Counted from the first letter of the stretch, positions 8,788-19,972 are shown. The stretch is DNA of 64,000 nucleotides from Mycolicibacterium sp. CBMA 247 (GCF_009729095.1 NZ_VTGX01000002.1:868001-932000), one strand, 5' to 3'. Numbers and translations are program-made. The notes: generated by a model from the sequence alone, not told the origin.

Positions 8788-10323
8788 TTACGACAGTTCT
8801 TCGGTCACGGCGAGTTCGATCATCATCGCCAGCCGTTTGTGCGCATCGTCCAGGTTGAGCTGGGTCAGATCGGCCATCTTGCGCAGCCGGTAGCGAATGG
8901 TGTTCTCATGCACGCCCAGCGCCCGGCCGGCCTCCGCGAGATCGCCCTGAGCCTCCAACCAGGCCCGCAGCGTCGCGGCGTACTGCGTGCCGTGGGCCTG
9001 ATCGTGGGCCCGCAGCTCCGCCACCGGCCCTCGCTGCGGGGCGCGGCCGGAGCGGGCGGCGATCCGCAGCCGTTGCAGCAGGATGTCGTCCCAGGCCTCG
9101 TCGTAGACCGGCGCCGAGCCCCCGCGGCGCATCTCGTGCAAGGCCAGGCATTCGTCGGCCTCGCTGCGGGCCAGCGCCAGTTCGGCGGCAGTCGCGGGGC
9201 CGCTGATACCGGCCAGCACGGTCACCGGCTCGGGCAGCGCGGCACGCAAACCCGTCACCCACGTGCTCGCGGCCTCGGCCTCGGCGCCGGGCAGCACGGT
9301 GTAGACGGTGTTGCCGGCCAGGGCGCTGCGCCCGGGACGCGACCAGCCGAAGCCCGCGGTCGCCCGCTCGAACGCCAACAGCAGCGCAGCATGCCGCTCG
9401 TCGGCGGTGTGGGCCCGTAGCGCGATCACCCGCAGCGGTGTCTGCGGCAGCGCCAGCCGGCTGGCCGCGGTCGTGGCGTCGGCGGCACCCTCGAGCAGGC
9501 GGATCACCAGCTCCGACTCCACCTGGCGTTCCAGATCAGCGCTGGCGCGCGAGCGCAGCAGATGCATGGCGACCATGCGGGCGCCGTCGGCCAGCGCCGC
9601 CCGACGCGCGTCGGGCAGCGGGTCGGCGCAGGTCACCCAGATCGACCCGAGCAGTTCGCGACCGGCTCGGGCGGCCACCACCATCCGCCCGGTCATGCCG
9701 TGCTCGTCATCGCCGCCGACGAACATCGGCTCGTCGGATTCGGCCAGATGCCGGAATACGCCGCGGGCTTCGAACAGGGTCCGCAGTCGTTGCGGGGCCC
9801 GCCGGCTCAGGATCGTCTCGGCGCGGGCCGGATCGGCGTGCTGTTGCAGCCGGGAGTACGCCAGCACCGCACTGCGCCGGTCCTCGATGGTGACCGCGCC
9901 GCCGACCGCGTCGGCGAGGCTGTCCGCCAGGGCGAACAAATCGGTTGGACCGCGGCCGGATTCGGTCTCGCGGCCCTCCAGCACCACGCCGTACACGACG
10001 GCCGCCAGCTCACTCCAGGAGACTTCGGGCTCAACCGTCATCACCGCGATGCGGTTGTCGGCCAACAGCTCGTCGTCGTCAGGGCTGTGGGGGCTGCGGA
10101 CCAGCACCACCACGGCGCGCGCTGCCGCGGCCCACTGCACCGCCTCGGCGACCGATCCGGCACCGACCGCCAGCAGGACGTCGCCGATGACCGGACCGGG
10201 TTCGTGCATCACGACGCTGCGCAGCTCGGTCGAACGTGGGGCCGGGCAGGGTCCATGTGCCGGGGCGCGCAGCCGCACCCCGTAGCCGCCCAGGACGTTG
10301 ATCAGCCGGTCCAGCGTGACCAC
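8788..10323 (-). CDS. PucR-family transcriptional regulator
   Basis: 511 residues. A PucR-like N-terminal region is followed by a GGDEF-like central part and a C-terminal PucR helix-turn-helix with DLAEAGRALGVHENTIRYRL. PucR/CdaR regulators often control purine, amino-acid or sugar-acid catabolism, so regulation of the adjacent dadA-like operon is a reasonable guess. It begins 3 bp after the protease gene stop and is probably in the same transcript. Confidence 0.85.
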   Translation of the reverse strand: MVTLDRLINVLGGYGVRLRAPAHGPCPAPRSTELRSVVMHEPGPVIGDVLLAVGAGSVAEAVQWAAAARAVVVLVRSPHSPDDDELLADNRIAVMTVEPEVSWSELAAVVYGVVLEGRETESGRGPTDLFALADSLADAVGGAVTIEDRRSAVLAYSRLQQHADPARAETILSRRAPQRLRTLFEARGVFRHLAESDEPMFVGGDDEHGMTGRMVVAARAGRELLGSIWVTCADPLPDARRAALADGARMVAMHLLRSRASADLERQVESELVIRLLEGAADATTAASRLALPQTPLRVIALRAHTADERHAALLLAFERATAGFGWSRPGRSALAGNTVYTVLPGAEAEAASTWVTGLRAALPEPVTVLAGISGPATAAELALARSEADECLALHEMRRGGSAPVYDEAWDDILLQRLRIAARSGRAPQRGPVAELRAHDQAHGTQYAATLRAWLEAQGDLAEAGRALGVHENTIRYRLRKMADLTQLNLDDAHKRLAMMIELAVTEELS

Positions 10324-10326
10324 GGA

Positions 10327-11349
10327 TTACGGCCCAGCGGCCAGTGTGGCCTTACCGGTGTGCAGTTGGCCGGCCCCGTCCACCCAGGTCAGGCCGATGA
10401 CGTCGCCGGGGTAGTGCTGATCCAGCGTCAGGGTCAGGGTGCGAGCCGAGTCCAGTGGGGTGTTGTCGATGGCGGTGAGCAGATCGCCGGGGATCAGGCC
10501 GGCCGCGTCGGCCGGACCGCCGCTGACGACGTCCTGGATGATCACGCCGCCGTTCTGTCGCTGCGCGGTGCGAACGCCGACGCCGAGCATGGTCGGCGGC
10601 CCGATGTGCACCGAGCCCGACGAGTTGCGCGCGCGGATCTGTCCGGCGATGGCCATCGCGTCATTGATCGGGATCGCGAATCCCTTGCCGCCGGGACCCA
10701 TCCGGAAGTTCACCGACGCCGCGGTCGTCAGGCCGACGACCTGTCCCGCGTCGTTGACCACCGGGCCGCCGGAGTCGCCGGCACGTACCGGTGCGGCGAA
10801 CTCGAACAGCCCGTTGATCTCATCGCTGCTGCCGGTCAGCTCGTCTTCGGCATTGACGGTCCGGCCGAATGCGCTGACGGTGCCGACCTCGTGGGTGAGC
10901 GGCGCGCCGCTGCCCCCGGCATTGCCGAGTGCGACGACGGGCTGGCCCGGTGCCAGCGTTGCCGAATCACCGATCGGTGCCGGCGGCAGGCCGGCCGCAC
11001 CGTGCAGTTGCAGTACGGCGATGTCATTCTGGCGGTCGTATCCGACGAGGTCGGCGGGGAATCGCTGGCCGCCCACCACAGCGCTGATCGAATTGGCGCC
11101 TTGGACGACGTGATAGTTGGTCAGCACCTCGCCGCCCGGGGACAGCACGATGCCGGTGCCGATTCCGTAGGCATGCTGGTAATCCACCACTGTGTCGATG
11201 CGGGCCACTGACGGCTCGACCTGGGCGGCCACCGTCTCCGGGTCGCCGGGTGCGGCGCCGGCCGGTGAGAGCGGGGCGACGACGGCTGCTGCGGCGGTCA
11301 GGGCCACCGCGAGGATTGATCTGACCGAATGTGAGCTCAGTTTGCTCAT
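10327..11349 (-). CDS. Exported trypsin-like serine protease with PDZ domain (PepA/HtrA type)
   Basis: 340 residues. A signal peptide with a long hydrophobic stretch (about residues 11-27) ends near SPAGAAPGD. The catalytic triad is His80 (LTNYHVV), Asp109 (RQNDIAVLQL) and Ser193 (AGDSGGPVV). A PDZ domain follows (about residues 245-335). Layout and sequence resemble mycobacterial PepA (Rv0125, Mtb32A). It probably acts outside the cytoplasmic membrane. It lies between lucA and pucR on the same strand. Confidence 0.88.
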   Translation of the reverse strand: MSKLSSHSVRSILAVALTAAAAVVAPLSPAGAAPGDPETVAAQVEPSVARIDTVVDYQHAYGIGTGIVLSPGGEVLTNYHVVQGANSISAVVGGQRFPADLVGYDRQNDIAVLQLHGAAGLPPAPIGDSATLAPGQPVVALGNAGGSGAPLTHEVGTVSAFGRTVNAEDELTGSSDEINGLFEFAAPVRAGDSGGPVVNDAGQVVGLTTAASVNFRMGPGGKGFAIPINDAMAIAGQIRARNSSGSVHIGPPTMLGVGVRTAQRQNGGVIIQDVVSGGPADAAGLIPGDLLTAIDNTPLDSARTLTLTLDQHYPGDVIGLTWVDGAGQLHTGKATLAAGP

Positions 11350-11399
11350 GTGACCATCTTGGCTGGACGGGCGCCTGATGTCGACGCGATTGGCGTGCG

Positions 11400-12173
11400 T
11401 CAGTCCTCGGCGGTGACTTCGCCGCGCGAGCGCGAGCCCCGCCGCGTGGTGCCGCTCTTACTGGACGGCCGCCGGTTACGCAGGGACTTGCCCTCCTCCG
11501 ATTCAGCCTCCTCGGAGGCCTCCTCGCCCTCGGCTTCGGCCGCGTCGTCCGAGGTCACCTCGGTGGCTTTCTCGGCGTCATCGCCCGACGCGTCAGCCTC
11601 AACCGTCGCGTCGGCCTCGGTGCCCTCGGCTTCTTCGGCAGTTTCTACTGCCTCGTCTGCCTTATCGGTCTCGTCAGCCTCAGCGGCGGCCTTCTTGCGC
11701 CCGCGGTGGTTGGACTCCTCGCGGGTCTTGACCGGCTTCGGCGGCGGGGGCGGCAGTTCGGCGACAAACGCCAGGTAGAAGCCGAAGATGCCGAGCAGAG
11801 CGATCGCGGCGGCGGCCCCGTAGATCCCGAACAGCCACGGCCCGAAGCTGTCCAGGGACAGCCAGATCTCGGAGATCGCGGTGCCGAGGATCAGCACTGC
11901 CGCCAGCACATGCAGGGCAATCGAGGCGGTCCGCAGCCGCAGCGCCAACTGCGGGGTGGCCAGCTCGGGGCGCGTGGTCCGCTGCAGCGTGAACACCACC
12001 GGCAGGGCCGCCAGACCGATCAGCACGCCGGTGACGATGCGCAGGATCAGCCCGAGCGTCGGTGACGTCTGGCCCATGAGTTCGGGCCATCGGGGGAGAA
12101 CGAAAAAGAAGTAGAGGCCGGCGGCCACGATCGAAAACGACGCGTGCCAAATCACCGCGACGGTGCGGCCCAT
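11400..12173 (-). CDS. lucA: LucA-like membrane protein (Rv3723 homologue)
   Basis: 257 residues with about four membrane segments in the first 150 residues (starting TVAVIWHASFSIVAAGLYFFF), a PPPPPKP linker, and a long acidic Ala/Glu/Asp-rich tail (about residues 165-235) ending in a basic segment. This matches mycobacterial LucA, which stabilises Mce1 and Mce4 fatty-acid and cholesterol importers. Position beside tRNA-Ser, the SRP RNA and the Rv3722c homologue agrees with that identity. The acidic tail is low complexity and probably disordered. Confidence 0.8.
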   Translation of the reverse strand: MGRTVAVIWHASFSIVAAGLYFFFVLPRWPELMGQTSPTLGLILRIVTGVLIGLAALPVVFTLQRTTRPELATPQLALRLRTASIALHVLAAVLILGTAISEIWLSLDSFGPWLFGIYGAAAAIALLGIFGFYLAFVAELPPPPPKPVKTREESNHRGRKKAAAEADETDKADEAVETAEEAEGTEADATVEADASGDDAEKATEVTSDDAAEAEGEEASEEAESEEGKSLRNRRPSSKSGTTRRGSRSRGEVTAED

Positions 12174-12255
12174 GCTCCTCCTCGGGGCTTAATTGGGCCG
12201 GGGTGCGAACCGCTGATCAGGGTTGATTCAGCAGGTCGCACCCCGGACCCGAGCG

Positions 12256-12341
12256 CGGAGGATAGGGGATTTGAACCCCTGAGGGCTATTAACCCAACCC
12301 GCGTTCCAGGCGAGCGCCATAGGCCACTAGGCGAATCCTCC
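12256..12341 (-). tRNA. tRNA-Ser (anticodon GGA)
   Basis: The minus strand folds as a class II tRNA of 86 nt: acceptor arms GGAGGAT and ATCCTCC pair, the anticodon loop reads CTGGAAC with anticodon GGA flanked by a GCG stem, a long variable arm follows, and the T loop is GGTTCAAATCC. No CCA is encoded. It lies upstream of lucA on the same strand. Confidence 0.95.
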
Positions 12342-12412
12342 GTCGGCAATCGTAGCCGACGCCCGAACCGGTCCCGTAAACGCCGGGGACAGGGGCGGGT
12401 ATTACACTCGCT

Positions 12413-13815
<1,403 letters not shown>

Positions 13816-13829
13816 TCGGGACCCCTAGG

Positions 13830-13841
13830 TAGCCTTCTCCC
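13830..13841 (+). promoter_or_regulatory. -10 box for a leaderless dnaX transcript
   Basis: TAGCCT at 13830-13835 is followed by 6 nt and then the dnaX GTG, so transcription would begin at the start codon. No ribosome site precedes the gene, which supports leaderless translation. Confidence 0.5.
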
Positions 13842-15893
13842 GTGGCTCTATACCGCAAATACCGGCCGGCAAGCTTCGCGGAAGTCGTTGGCCAGGAACA
13901 TGTCACCGAGCCGCTATCTACCGCGCTGACCGCGGGCCGGATCAACCACGCCTATTTGTTCTCCGGGCCGCGGGGCTGCGGTAAGACGTCCTCGGCGCGC
14001 ATCCTGGCCCGCTCGCTCAACTGTGAGCAGGGGCCCACGCCCACACCGTGCGGGGTGTGTGATTCGTGTGTCGCGCTGGCGCCCAACGGCCCGGGCAATG
14101 TCGACGTCGTCGAACTCGACGCGGCCAGCCACGGCGGTGTGGACGACACCCGCGAACTGCGCGACCGTGCGTTCTACGCGCCAGCACAATCCCGGTACCG
14201 CATCTTCATCATCGACGAAGCACACATGGTCACCACGGCCGGCTTCAACGCGCTGCTCAAGATCGTCGAGGAGCCGCCCGAACACCTGATCTTCGTGTTC
14301 GCCACCACCGAACCGGAGAAGGTGCTGCCGACCATCCGGTCGCGCACGCACCACTACCCGTTCCGGCTGCTGGCCCCGCGCACCATGCGCCCGCTGTTGG
14401 AACGCATCTGCGCCGAGGAGAACGTCGACGTCGACGACGCGGTGTACCCGCTGGTCATCCGCGCCGGCGGCGGTTCGCCCCGTGACACGCTCTCGGTGCT
14501 CGATCAGCTTCTGGCCGGTTCCGAGCAGGGCACCAACGGCAACCACATCACCTATCAGCGGGCGCTGTCCTTGTTGGGCGCCACCGATATGGCGCTCATC
14601 GACGACGCGGTCGAGGCGCTGGCCGCCGGGGACGCGGCGGCGCTGTTCGGTGCCGTGGAGGCCGTGATCGACGCCGGTCACGATCCGCGGCGGTTCGCCA
14701 CCGATCTGCTGGAGCGCTTCCGCGACCTGATCGTGCTGCAGGCCGTGCCCGACGCGGTCACCCGCGGTGTGGTGGACGCACCGGCCGACGTGCTGGAGCG
14801 GATGCGTGAGCAGGCCACCCATACGGGTGCGGCGACCCTCGCCCGGTATGCCGAGGCGGTGCATGCCGGCCTCGGTGAGATGCGCGGCGCCACCGCGCCG
14901 CGGCTTCTGCTGGAAGTGGTGTGCGCGCGGCTGCTGCTGCCCTCGGCGCATGACACCGAATCGGCGCTGCTGCAGCGCATCGAACGCATCGAGACCCGGC
15001 TGGACATGTCGATCCCGGCCGGTGAGGCCGAGGCGTCGGCGGCCCGGTCTGCCGAGCCCGCCAAGACCTTCACCCGTCGCAGCCAGGCGGCCCCAGCCCC
15101 GGAACAGGCGCCAGCACCAGCCCCGCAGCAGGCGCCGCCGCCCCCAGCGCCGGCACCGCAACCAGAGGCCGCGCCGGAACCGGTGTCAGCTCCGGTCCCG
15201 GAACGGGAACCGGAACCCGCGCCACCACCACCGCCGGAACCAGAACCGGAGTTCGCCCCGCCGCCTCCCACAGCAGAGTCGGCTCACGAGCCCCCGCCCG
15301 CTCCGGAACCGGCCCCCGAGCCGGCCCCCGAACCTCCGCCCGAGCCGGAGCCGGCCCCTGAGCCCGAACCTGAGCCTGAGCCCGCGCCGGTCGTCGGCGG
15401 CGAACCCAACGCCGCTGCGGTGCGCTCGATGTGGACGACGGTGCGCGAGAAGGTGCGCGAACGCAGCCGCACCACCGAGGTCATGCTGGCGGGTGCCATC
15501 GTGCGGGCGGTCGAGGACAAAACCCTTGTGCTGTCCCATGAATCACCACCGCTGGCGAAGCGGCTGACCGAGTCGCGCAATGCCGACGTGATCCGGGATG
15601 CATTGAAGGATGCGCTTGGCGTGGACTGGCAGATCCGGTGTGAGGTCGGCGCCCCGGAGGCGGCCGCGCCACCCCCACCGCGGGCCACCAAGCCCCCACC
15701 GCGGGTTCCCACCCGGCCCGGGCGTTCCATTCCCGAACCTGAGCCGGAGCCGGAACCGATGTCCCCGGAGGACGAGGAAGAGCAGATGCTCGCCGAGGCC
15801 GGACAGGCCGAGGCCGGGCCCCGTCGCGACCCGGAGGAAGTGGCGTTGGAACTTCTGCAGAACGAACTCGGTGCGCGCAAGATCGAGAGCTAG
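13842..15893 (+). CDS. dnaX: DNA polymerase III subunits gamma/tau
   Basis: 683 residues. AAA+ clamp-loader domain with Walker A GPRGCGKTS (residues 42-50), a zinc module of Cys61, Cys70, Cys73 and Cys76, and a DEAH box at residues 125-128. From about residue 410 to 520 there is a long Pro/Ala/Glu-rich linker, then a tau C-terminal domain (about 525-620) and a second acidic Pro-rich tail. DnaX assembles the clamp loader and links it to the replicase. The GTG start follows from the -10 box position and homology at ALYRKYRP. I saw no evident slippery site for a gamma frameshift. Confidence 0.95.
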   Translation: MALYRKYRPASFAEVVGQEHVTEPLSTALTAGRINHAYLFSGPRGCGKTSSARILARSLNCEQGPTPTPCGVCDSCVALAPNGPGNVDVVELDAASHGGVDDTRELRDRAFYAPAQSRYRIFIIDEAHMVTTAGFNALLKIVEEPPEHLIFVFATTEPEKVLPTIRSRTHHYPFRLLAPRTMRPLLERICAEENVDVDDAVYPLVIRAGGGSPRDTLSVLDQLLAGSEQGTNGNHITYQRALSLLGATDMALIDDAVEALAAGDAAALFGAVEAVIDAGHDPRRFATDLLERFRDLIVLQAVPDAVTRGVVDAPADVLERMREQATHTGAATLARYAEAVHAGLGEMRGATAPRLLLEVVCARLLLPSAHDTESALLQRIERIETRLDMSIPAGEAEASAARSAEPAKTFTRRSQAAPAPEQAPAPAPQQAPPPPAPAPQPEAAPEPVSAPVPEREPEPAPPPPPEPEPEFAPPPPTAESAHEPPPAPEPAPEPAPEPPPEPEPAPEPEPEPEPAPVVGGEPNAAAVRSMWTTVREKVRERSRTTEVMLAGAIVRAVEDKTLVLSHESPPLAKRLTESRNADVIRDALKDALGVDWQIRCEVGAPEAAAPPPPRATKPPPRVPTRPGRSIPEPEPEPEPMSPEDEEEQMLAEAGQAEAGPRRDPEEVALELLQNELGARKIES

Positions 15894-15908
15894 GTAGGCT
15901 TCGGCGTC

Positions 15909-16721
15909 ATGTCGAATGTGCTACTCAGCGGCCGCGCGTTCCTAGAGGGGCCGCGTTGGCACGACGGCCTGCTGTACGTCTCCGACATGCATGGCGACGA
16001 GGTGCTGTCGGTCACCGAGGATGGTGATGTCTCCACGGTGGTTGAAGTGGAGCGGCCTTCCGGACTCGGCTGGTTGCCGGATGGTTCGCTGCTGATCTCC
16101 GCGATGGAGCGGCGCGCCGTGCTGCGGTTCGACGGATCGGATCTCACGGTGCATGCCGACTTGAGTCCGTTGGCGCCCTTCGACATCAACGATATGTGTG
16201 TCGACCGCCACGGCCATGCCTTCGTGGGTCAGTTCGGCTACGACATGTGGAGTGGTGCGCCGCCGGTAGCCGCCCCGCTACTGCGCGTCGACCCCGATGG
16301 CTCGGTTCACGAAGCAGCTGACGCGTTGTGGATGGCAAACGGCATGGTGATCACTCCAGACCATGCGACGCTGCTGGTTGCCGAGAGTGCAGGTAAATCC
16401 ATCGCAGCGTTCGACCTGGCCCCCGATGGGTCGCTTTCGAATCGGCGGGTGTGGGCAGACCTACCCGATTACCCGGACGGTATCGGCATCGATGCGGACG
16501 GCGGAGTCTGGGTAGCCAGTCCGGTCTCGGACAGGTTCATCCGTGTGGTCGAGGGTGGCGAAGTGACGCACACCATCGATGCGTCGGGCCGACACGCAAT
16601 CGCTTGCGAGGTGGGCGGTTCCGACGGTGAGGTGCTGTTCATGCTGACTTCGACGACGCACGGCGGGCGCGATGAGTCCCGGCAGGTGTTGGGGGCCGCA
16701 ATCGAAACTGTACAGATCTAG
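15909..16721 (+). CDS. SMP-30/gluconolactonase-family hydrolase
   Basis: 270 residues of repeated beta-propeller blades; visible are FLEGPRWHDGLLYVSDMHG (metal-binding Glu near the N-terminus), NDMCVDRHGHAFVGQFGYD and DYPDGIGIDADGGVWVAS (metal-binding Asn/Asp), typical of lactonases of the SMP-30 group. Substrate unknown. TAGGCT at 15895-15900 lies 8 nt before the ATG, suggesting a nearly leaderless transcript. The last 4 bases overlap the convergent tmsB gene. Confidence 0.88.
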   Translation: MSNVLLSGRAFLEGPRWHDGLLYVSDMHGDEVLSVTEDGDVSTVVEVERPSGLGWLPDGSLLISAMERRAVLRFDGSDLTVHADLSPLAPFDINDMCVDRHGHAFVGQFGYDMWSGAPPVAAPLLRVDPDGSVHEAADALWMANGMVITPDHATLLVAESAGKSIAAFDLAPDGSLSNRRVWADLPDYPDGIGIDADGGVWVASPVSDRFIRVVEGGEVTHTIDASGRHAIACEVGGSDGEVLFMLTSTTHGGRDESRQVLGAAIETVQI

Positions 16722-18031
16722 GGCGTCCACCACGGCCGCAGCGGCAGTCCGCCGTCGTTGCCGCGATCATCGAGTTTGACGGCCAGAACCTGGTGTAGCT
16801 GAACCACATTCGTCTCGAAGCCGAGCCGGGATCCGGCCATGTACAGGCCCCACACCTTCGCGGTAGGCAGCCCGACCTCGGCGACGGCCTCGTCCCAGTG
16901 CTCGACCAGGTTGGCGCACCAGTCGCGCAGGGTCATGGCGTAGTGGTCGCGCAGGTTCTCCTCGTGCATGACCTCCAGACCGATGTCCTGCACCTCGGCG
17001 ATGATCCGCCCGGAGCCGGTCAGCTCCCCGTCGGGGAACACGTAGCGGTCGATGAAACCTCCGGCGGCCGCACCGGCCCGGTTGTCGTGGCGGGTGATGC
17101 AGTGGTTGAGCAGGAGCGCGCCGGGACGCATCTTCGACTTGAGGAATCCGAAGTACGACGGATAGTTGTGCACGCCGATGTGCTCGGTCAGGCCGATCGA
17201 GGACACCGCGTCGAATCCGGTCTCGGCGATGTCGCGGTAGTCGCCGTGCCGCACCTCGGCCAGGTCCCCGAGCCCTTCGTCGGCAATGGCCTGCTGGGCC
17301 CAGCAGGCCTGCGCCCTGGACAGCGTCACGCCGAGCGTCCTGACACCGTGGCGTGCCGCGTAGCGCACCATGCCGCCCCAGCCGCAGCCGACGTCGAGCA
17401 GCCGGTCACCGGGCTGCAGGCGCAGCTTCTCGAACACCAGCCGATACTTGTTGTCCTGCGCCTCTTCCAGGCTGGCGTCCGCATCCGGGTAGCACGCGCA
17501 CGTGTAGGTCATCGACGGCCCGAGCACCCATTCGTAGAAGGTGTTCGACACGTCGTAGTGGTGGTGGATCGCCTCGGCGTCACGGGTCTTGCTGTGCCGC
17601 AACCCCTCTACCGCTCGCCGCCACCGCGGCAGTGCCTCTTGCGGAGGCGGCGCGATGGGCTTGAGGTGTTCGATGCCGATGGAGCGGACGATGTTGGCCA
17701 GCACCAGAGCCGGCGGACGCTTGAACGCCATCTTGTCGGCCAGTGCGCACAGCAACGGGTACGGGTCACCCGGATGCACGCCGTACATGTCCAGGTCGCC
17801 GGACACGTAGGCGCGGGCCAGGCCCAGATCACCCGGGGCGGTGGCCAGGTACGTGGTGCCGCGCGGGGTCTTGAGGTCCAGGCCGAGGGTGGCGTCCTGG
17901 GGGCCGGCCGAACTGCCATCGTAGGCAGTGAATTTCAGCGGCAGCCTGCCCGATGCGAAGATCTCCAGGATCTCGGCCAGGTTGAGCTTGTGATCGGTCG
18001 GATGCGTCGAGTGTTCTTTGAAGGTGGTCAT
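16718..18031 (-). CDS. tmsB: SAM-dependent fatty-acyl methyltransferase for 10-methyl fatty acids (TmsB/BfaB type)
   Basis: 437 residues of the cyclopropane-fatty-acyl-phospholipid synthase family: an N-terminal extension (about 1-130) and a Rossmann methyltransferase with the SAM loop LLDVGCGWGGMVRYAARHG. Corresponds to Rv3720. Together with the FAD protein just upstream it makes tuberculostearic (10-methylstearic) acid: the methyltransferase forms a 10-methylene intermediate that the partner reduces. I chose the ATG at 18031, 13 bp after the tmsA stop; the frame is open further upstream but would overlap tmsA. Confidence 0.85.
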   Translation of the reverse strand: MTTFKEHSTHPTDHKLNLAEILEIFASGRLPLKFTAYDGSSAGPQDATLGLDLKTPRGTTYLATAPGDLGLARAYVSGDLDMYGVHPGDPYPLLCALADKMAFKRPPALVLANIVRSIGIEHLKPIAPPPQEALPRWRRAVEGLRHSKTRDAEAIHHHYDVSNTFYEWVLGPSMTYTCACYPDADASLEEAQDNKYRLVFEKLRLQPGDRLLDVGCGWGGMVRYAARHGVRTLGVTLSRAQACWAQQAIADEGLGDLAEVRHGDYRDIAETGFDAVSSIGLTEHIGVHNYPSYFGFLKSKMRPGALLLNHCITRHDNRAGAAAGGFIDRYVFPDGELTGSGRIIAEVQDIGLEVMHEENLRDHYAMTLRDWCANLVEHWDEAVAEVGLPTAKVWGLYMAGSRLGFETNVVQLHQVLAVKLDDRGNDGGLPLRPWWTP

Positions 18032-18044
18032 CGCTGTTCTCCGT

Positions 18045-19448
18045 TCATCGGCGCAAGACGGCTTTCGAATACAGGTCAAACAGACGTGAATCGGGGTCGT
18101 AGGACTTCTTGACGGTCTTGTAGGTCTCACCGCCGTAGAGTTCGTCGAAATCCTCACGCGGATAGTAGGAATCGGAATACAGGGACTTGTGCCCCTCGAG
18201 CTCGCTGACCTTGGCCTCGATCAGCTTGTTGGTGTGGCCCTCCTCGGGGCCGACCGGTACCGAGGACCAGAATCCGACGTTGACGTAGGTGTGATGGGCG
18301 CGCAGCGGATAGAGCGGCCAGCCCCCGGACAAGCCTGAGTCGTTGCGACGATTTTCCCTTAACCGCAGCGGGCACAGCCAGATCGGTTCGATCGGGACGT
18401 TCTCCAGGAACCAATCGAGGAACGGTGCGCAGTGTTCGAGGGGCACCTCGATGTCCTGCACCACCCGCTCGCGGGGCGGGCGTCCGTGACGTTTTTCGAT
18501 CCGGTCGGCGATGTTGAACCGCTGGTCGTAGCCCACCAGTTTCCAGTAGAAGCTGCTGCGGCGCAGCCGACGCGGCCAGAACCGCCGGATCGTCGGGTTC
18601 TGTGCGCCGAATGCCCGTGAACACCAGAACCAATCGGTGTCCCATCGCCACAGGTAGTCGTGAATCGTCAGCCGGTCGTGCCGTTCACCTTCGCGGTGCT
18701 GGATCGAGCGGTAGTAGATGTCCTGGCCGGTGTAGTCGCTGACCGGGCCCGGCGTCGTCGTTTTGAAACCGACGCACAGGTAGCTCTCGTCGGCGCTGAA
18801 CACCACGCCGTCCAGGTAATCGACCGGCTGGCCGCCCAGCCCGCCGGTCTCGATAATCCGGTCCATCGCCGTGACAAGCTCGGTCAACGAGCCAAAGCGC
18901 AGGTGGCGCAATGCGACAAACGGCGCGACGGGCTCCAGCTCGATCCGAAGCCGGGTTGAATAGCCAAGCGTGCCATAAGAATTGGGGAACGTATGAAAGA
19001 GGTCTGAGCGCAGATCTCGGCTCGCCGTGACGATCTCGCCTGCCCCGGTGAGAATGTCCATCTCCAGCACGGATTCGTGTGGCAGACCGTTGCGGAACGA
19101 CGTCGACTCGATGCCCAGCCCGGTGACCGCGCCCCCCAGCGTGATGGTCTTGAGTTGCGGTACCACCAGTGGGGCCAGGCCGTGCGGCAGCGTCGCCGCC
19201 ACCAGATCCTCATACGTGCACATGCCGGCCACGTCGGCGGTGCGGGCTTCGGCATCGACCGCGATCACATTGGTCAGACCCGAGACGTCCAAACCTTTGA
19301 CATCGCTGCGATCTCGCGCACGGAACAGGTTCGACGTGGGCTTGGCAAGCCGCACCGTCGAATTGGGCGGTATGGCGCGGTAACTGTCCAGGAGGCGCTG
19401 CACACCCAGGGTATGGACAGCTTGTGCGTCAGTCGAAACAACGGACAC
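18045..19448 (-). CDS. tmsA: FAD-binding oxidoreductase reducing 10-methylene acyl chains (TmsA/BfaA type)
   Basis: 467 residues. N-terminal PCMH-type FAD domain with DVSGLTNVIAVDAEARTADV and PQLKTITLGGAVTGLGIEST, then a substrate domain ending YDPDSRLFDLYSKAV. Corresponds to Rv3719; in Actinobacteria this protein reduces the 10-methylene fatty acid made by TmsB. GTG start. First gene of the tmsA-tmsB unit, divergent from the SRPBCC gene by 63 bp. Confidence 0.85.
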   Translation of the reverse strand: MSVVSTDAQAVHTLGVQRLLDSYRAIPPNSTVRLAKPTSNLFRARDRSDVKGLDVSGLTNVIAVDAEARTADVAGMCTYEDLVAATLPHGLAPLVVPQLKTITLGGAVTGLGIESTSFRNGLPHESVLEMDILTGAGEIVTASRDLRSDLFHTFPNSYGTLGYSTRLRIELEPVAPFVALRHLRFGSLTELVTAMDRIIETGGLGGQPVDYLDGVVFSADESYLCVGFKTTTPGPVSDYTGQDIYYRSIQHREGERHDRLTIHDYLWRWDTDWFWCSRAFGAQNPTIRRFWPRRLRRSSFYWKLVGYDQRFNIADRIEKRHGRPPRERVVQDIEVPLEHCAPFLDWFLENVPIEPIWLCPLRLRENRRNDSGLSGGWPLYPLRAHHTYVNVGFWSSVPVGPEEGHTNKLIEAKVSELEGHKSLYSDSYYPREDFDELYGGETYKTVKKSYDPDSRLFDLYSKAVLRR

Positions 19449-19511
19449 ACATATACGCTAGTCGGAGGTTGCCACCGATGCGACCGTAGACACGAGTAAG
19501 GAGTTTCAGTC

Positions 19512-19952
19512 ATGGGACAGGTCAGTGCGGTCAGCACGGTTCTGATCAACGCCGAGCCGGCCGCTGTGTTCGCCGCGATCGCGGACTACCAGACCGTGCG
19601 CCCGAAGATCCTTTCCTCGCGTTACCACGACTACCAGGTGCTCGAGGGCGGTCAGGGGGCCGGCACCGTGGCCACCTGGAAGCTGCAGGCCACCGAGTCC
19701 CGGGTGCGTGACATCAAGGCGTCGGTGGACGTGGCCGGACACACGGTGATCGAGAAGGACGCCAACTCCAGCCTGGTGACCAACTGGACCGTCGCCCCGG
19801 CGGGCACCGGATCGTCGGTCAACCTCAAGACCAGCTGGACCGGTGCCGGCGGGATCAAGGGCTTCTTCGAGAAGACCTTCGCGCCGCTGGGCCTGCGCAA
19901 GATCCAGGACGAGGTGCTGGCCAACCTGAAGAAGGAAGTGGAGGGCGCGTAG
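19512..19952 (+). CDS. SRPBCC-family (START-like) protein, Rv3718c type
   Basis: 146 residues with the helix-grip layout: an N-terminal strand (VSAVSTVLINAEPAAVFAAI), central strands, and a long C-terminal helix (LRKIQDEVLANLKKEVEGA). Such proteins bind hydrophobic ligands. Adjacency to tmsAB suggests a lipid-related role, but the ligand is unknown. AAGGAG precedes the ATG. Confidence 0.85.
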   Translation: MGQVSAVSTVLINAEPAAVFAAIADYQTVRPKILSSRYHDYQVLEGGQGAGTVATWKLQATESRVRDIKASVDVAGHTVIEKDANSSLVTNWTVAPAGTGSSVNLKTSWTGAGGIKGFFEKTFAPLGLRKIQDEVLANLKKEVEGA

Positions 19953-19972
19953 CGCCCGACCAGCCCGGCGGG

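Noticed and set aside
9562..11211. 549-residue plus-strand open frame
   Set aside because: Antisense shadow of the pucR and protease genes caused by high GC; Arg/Gln/His/Gly-rich with no domain.
13914..15161. 415-residue minus-strand open frame
   Set aside because: Shadow of dnaX; composition and lack of any motif argue against coding.
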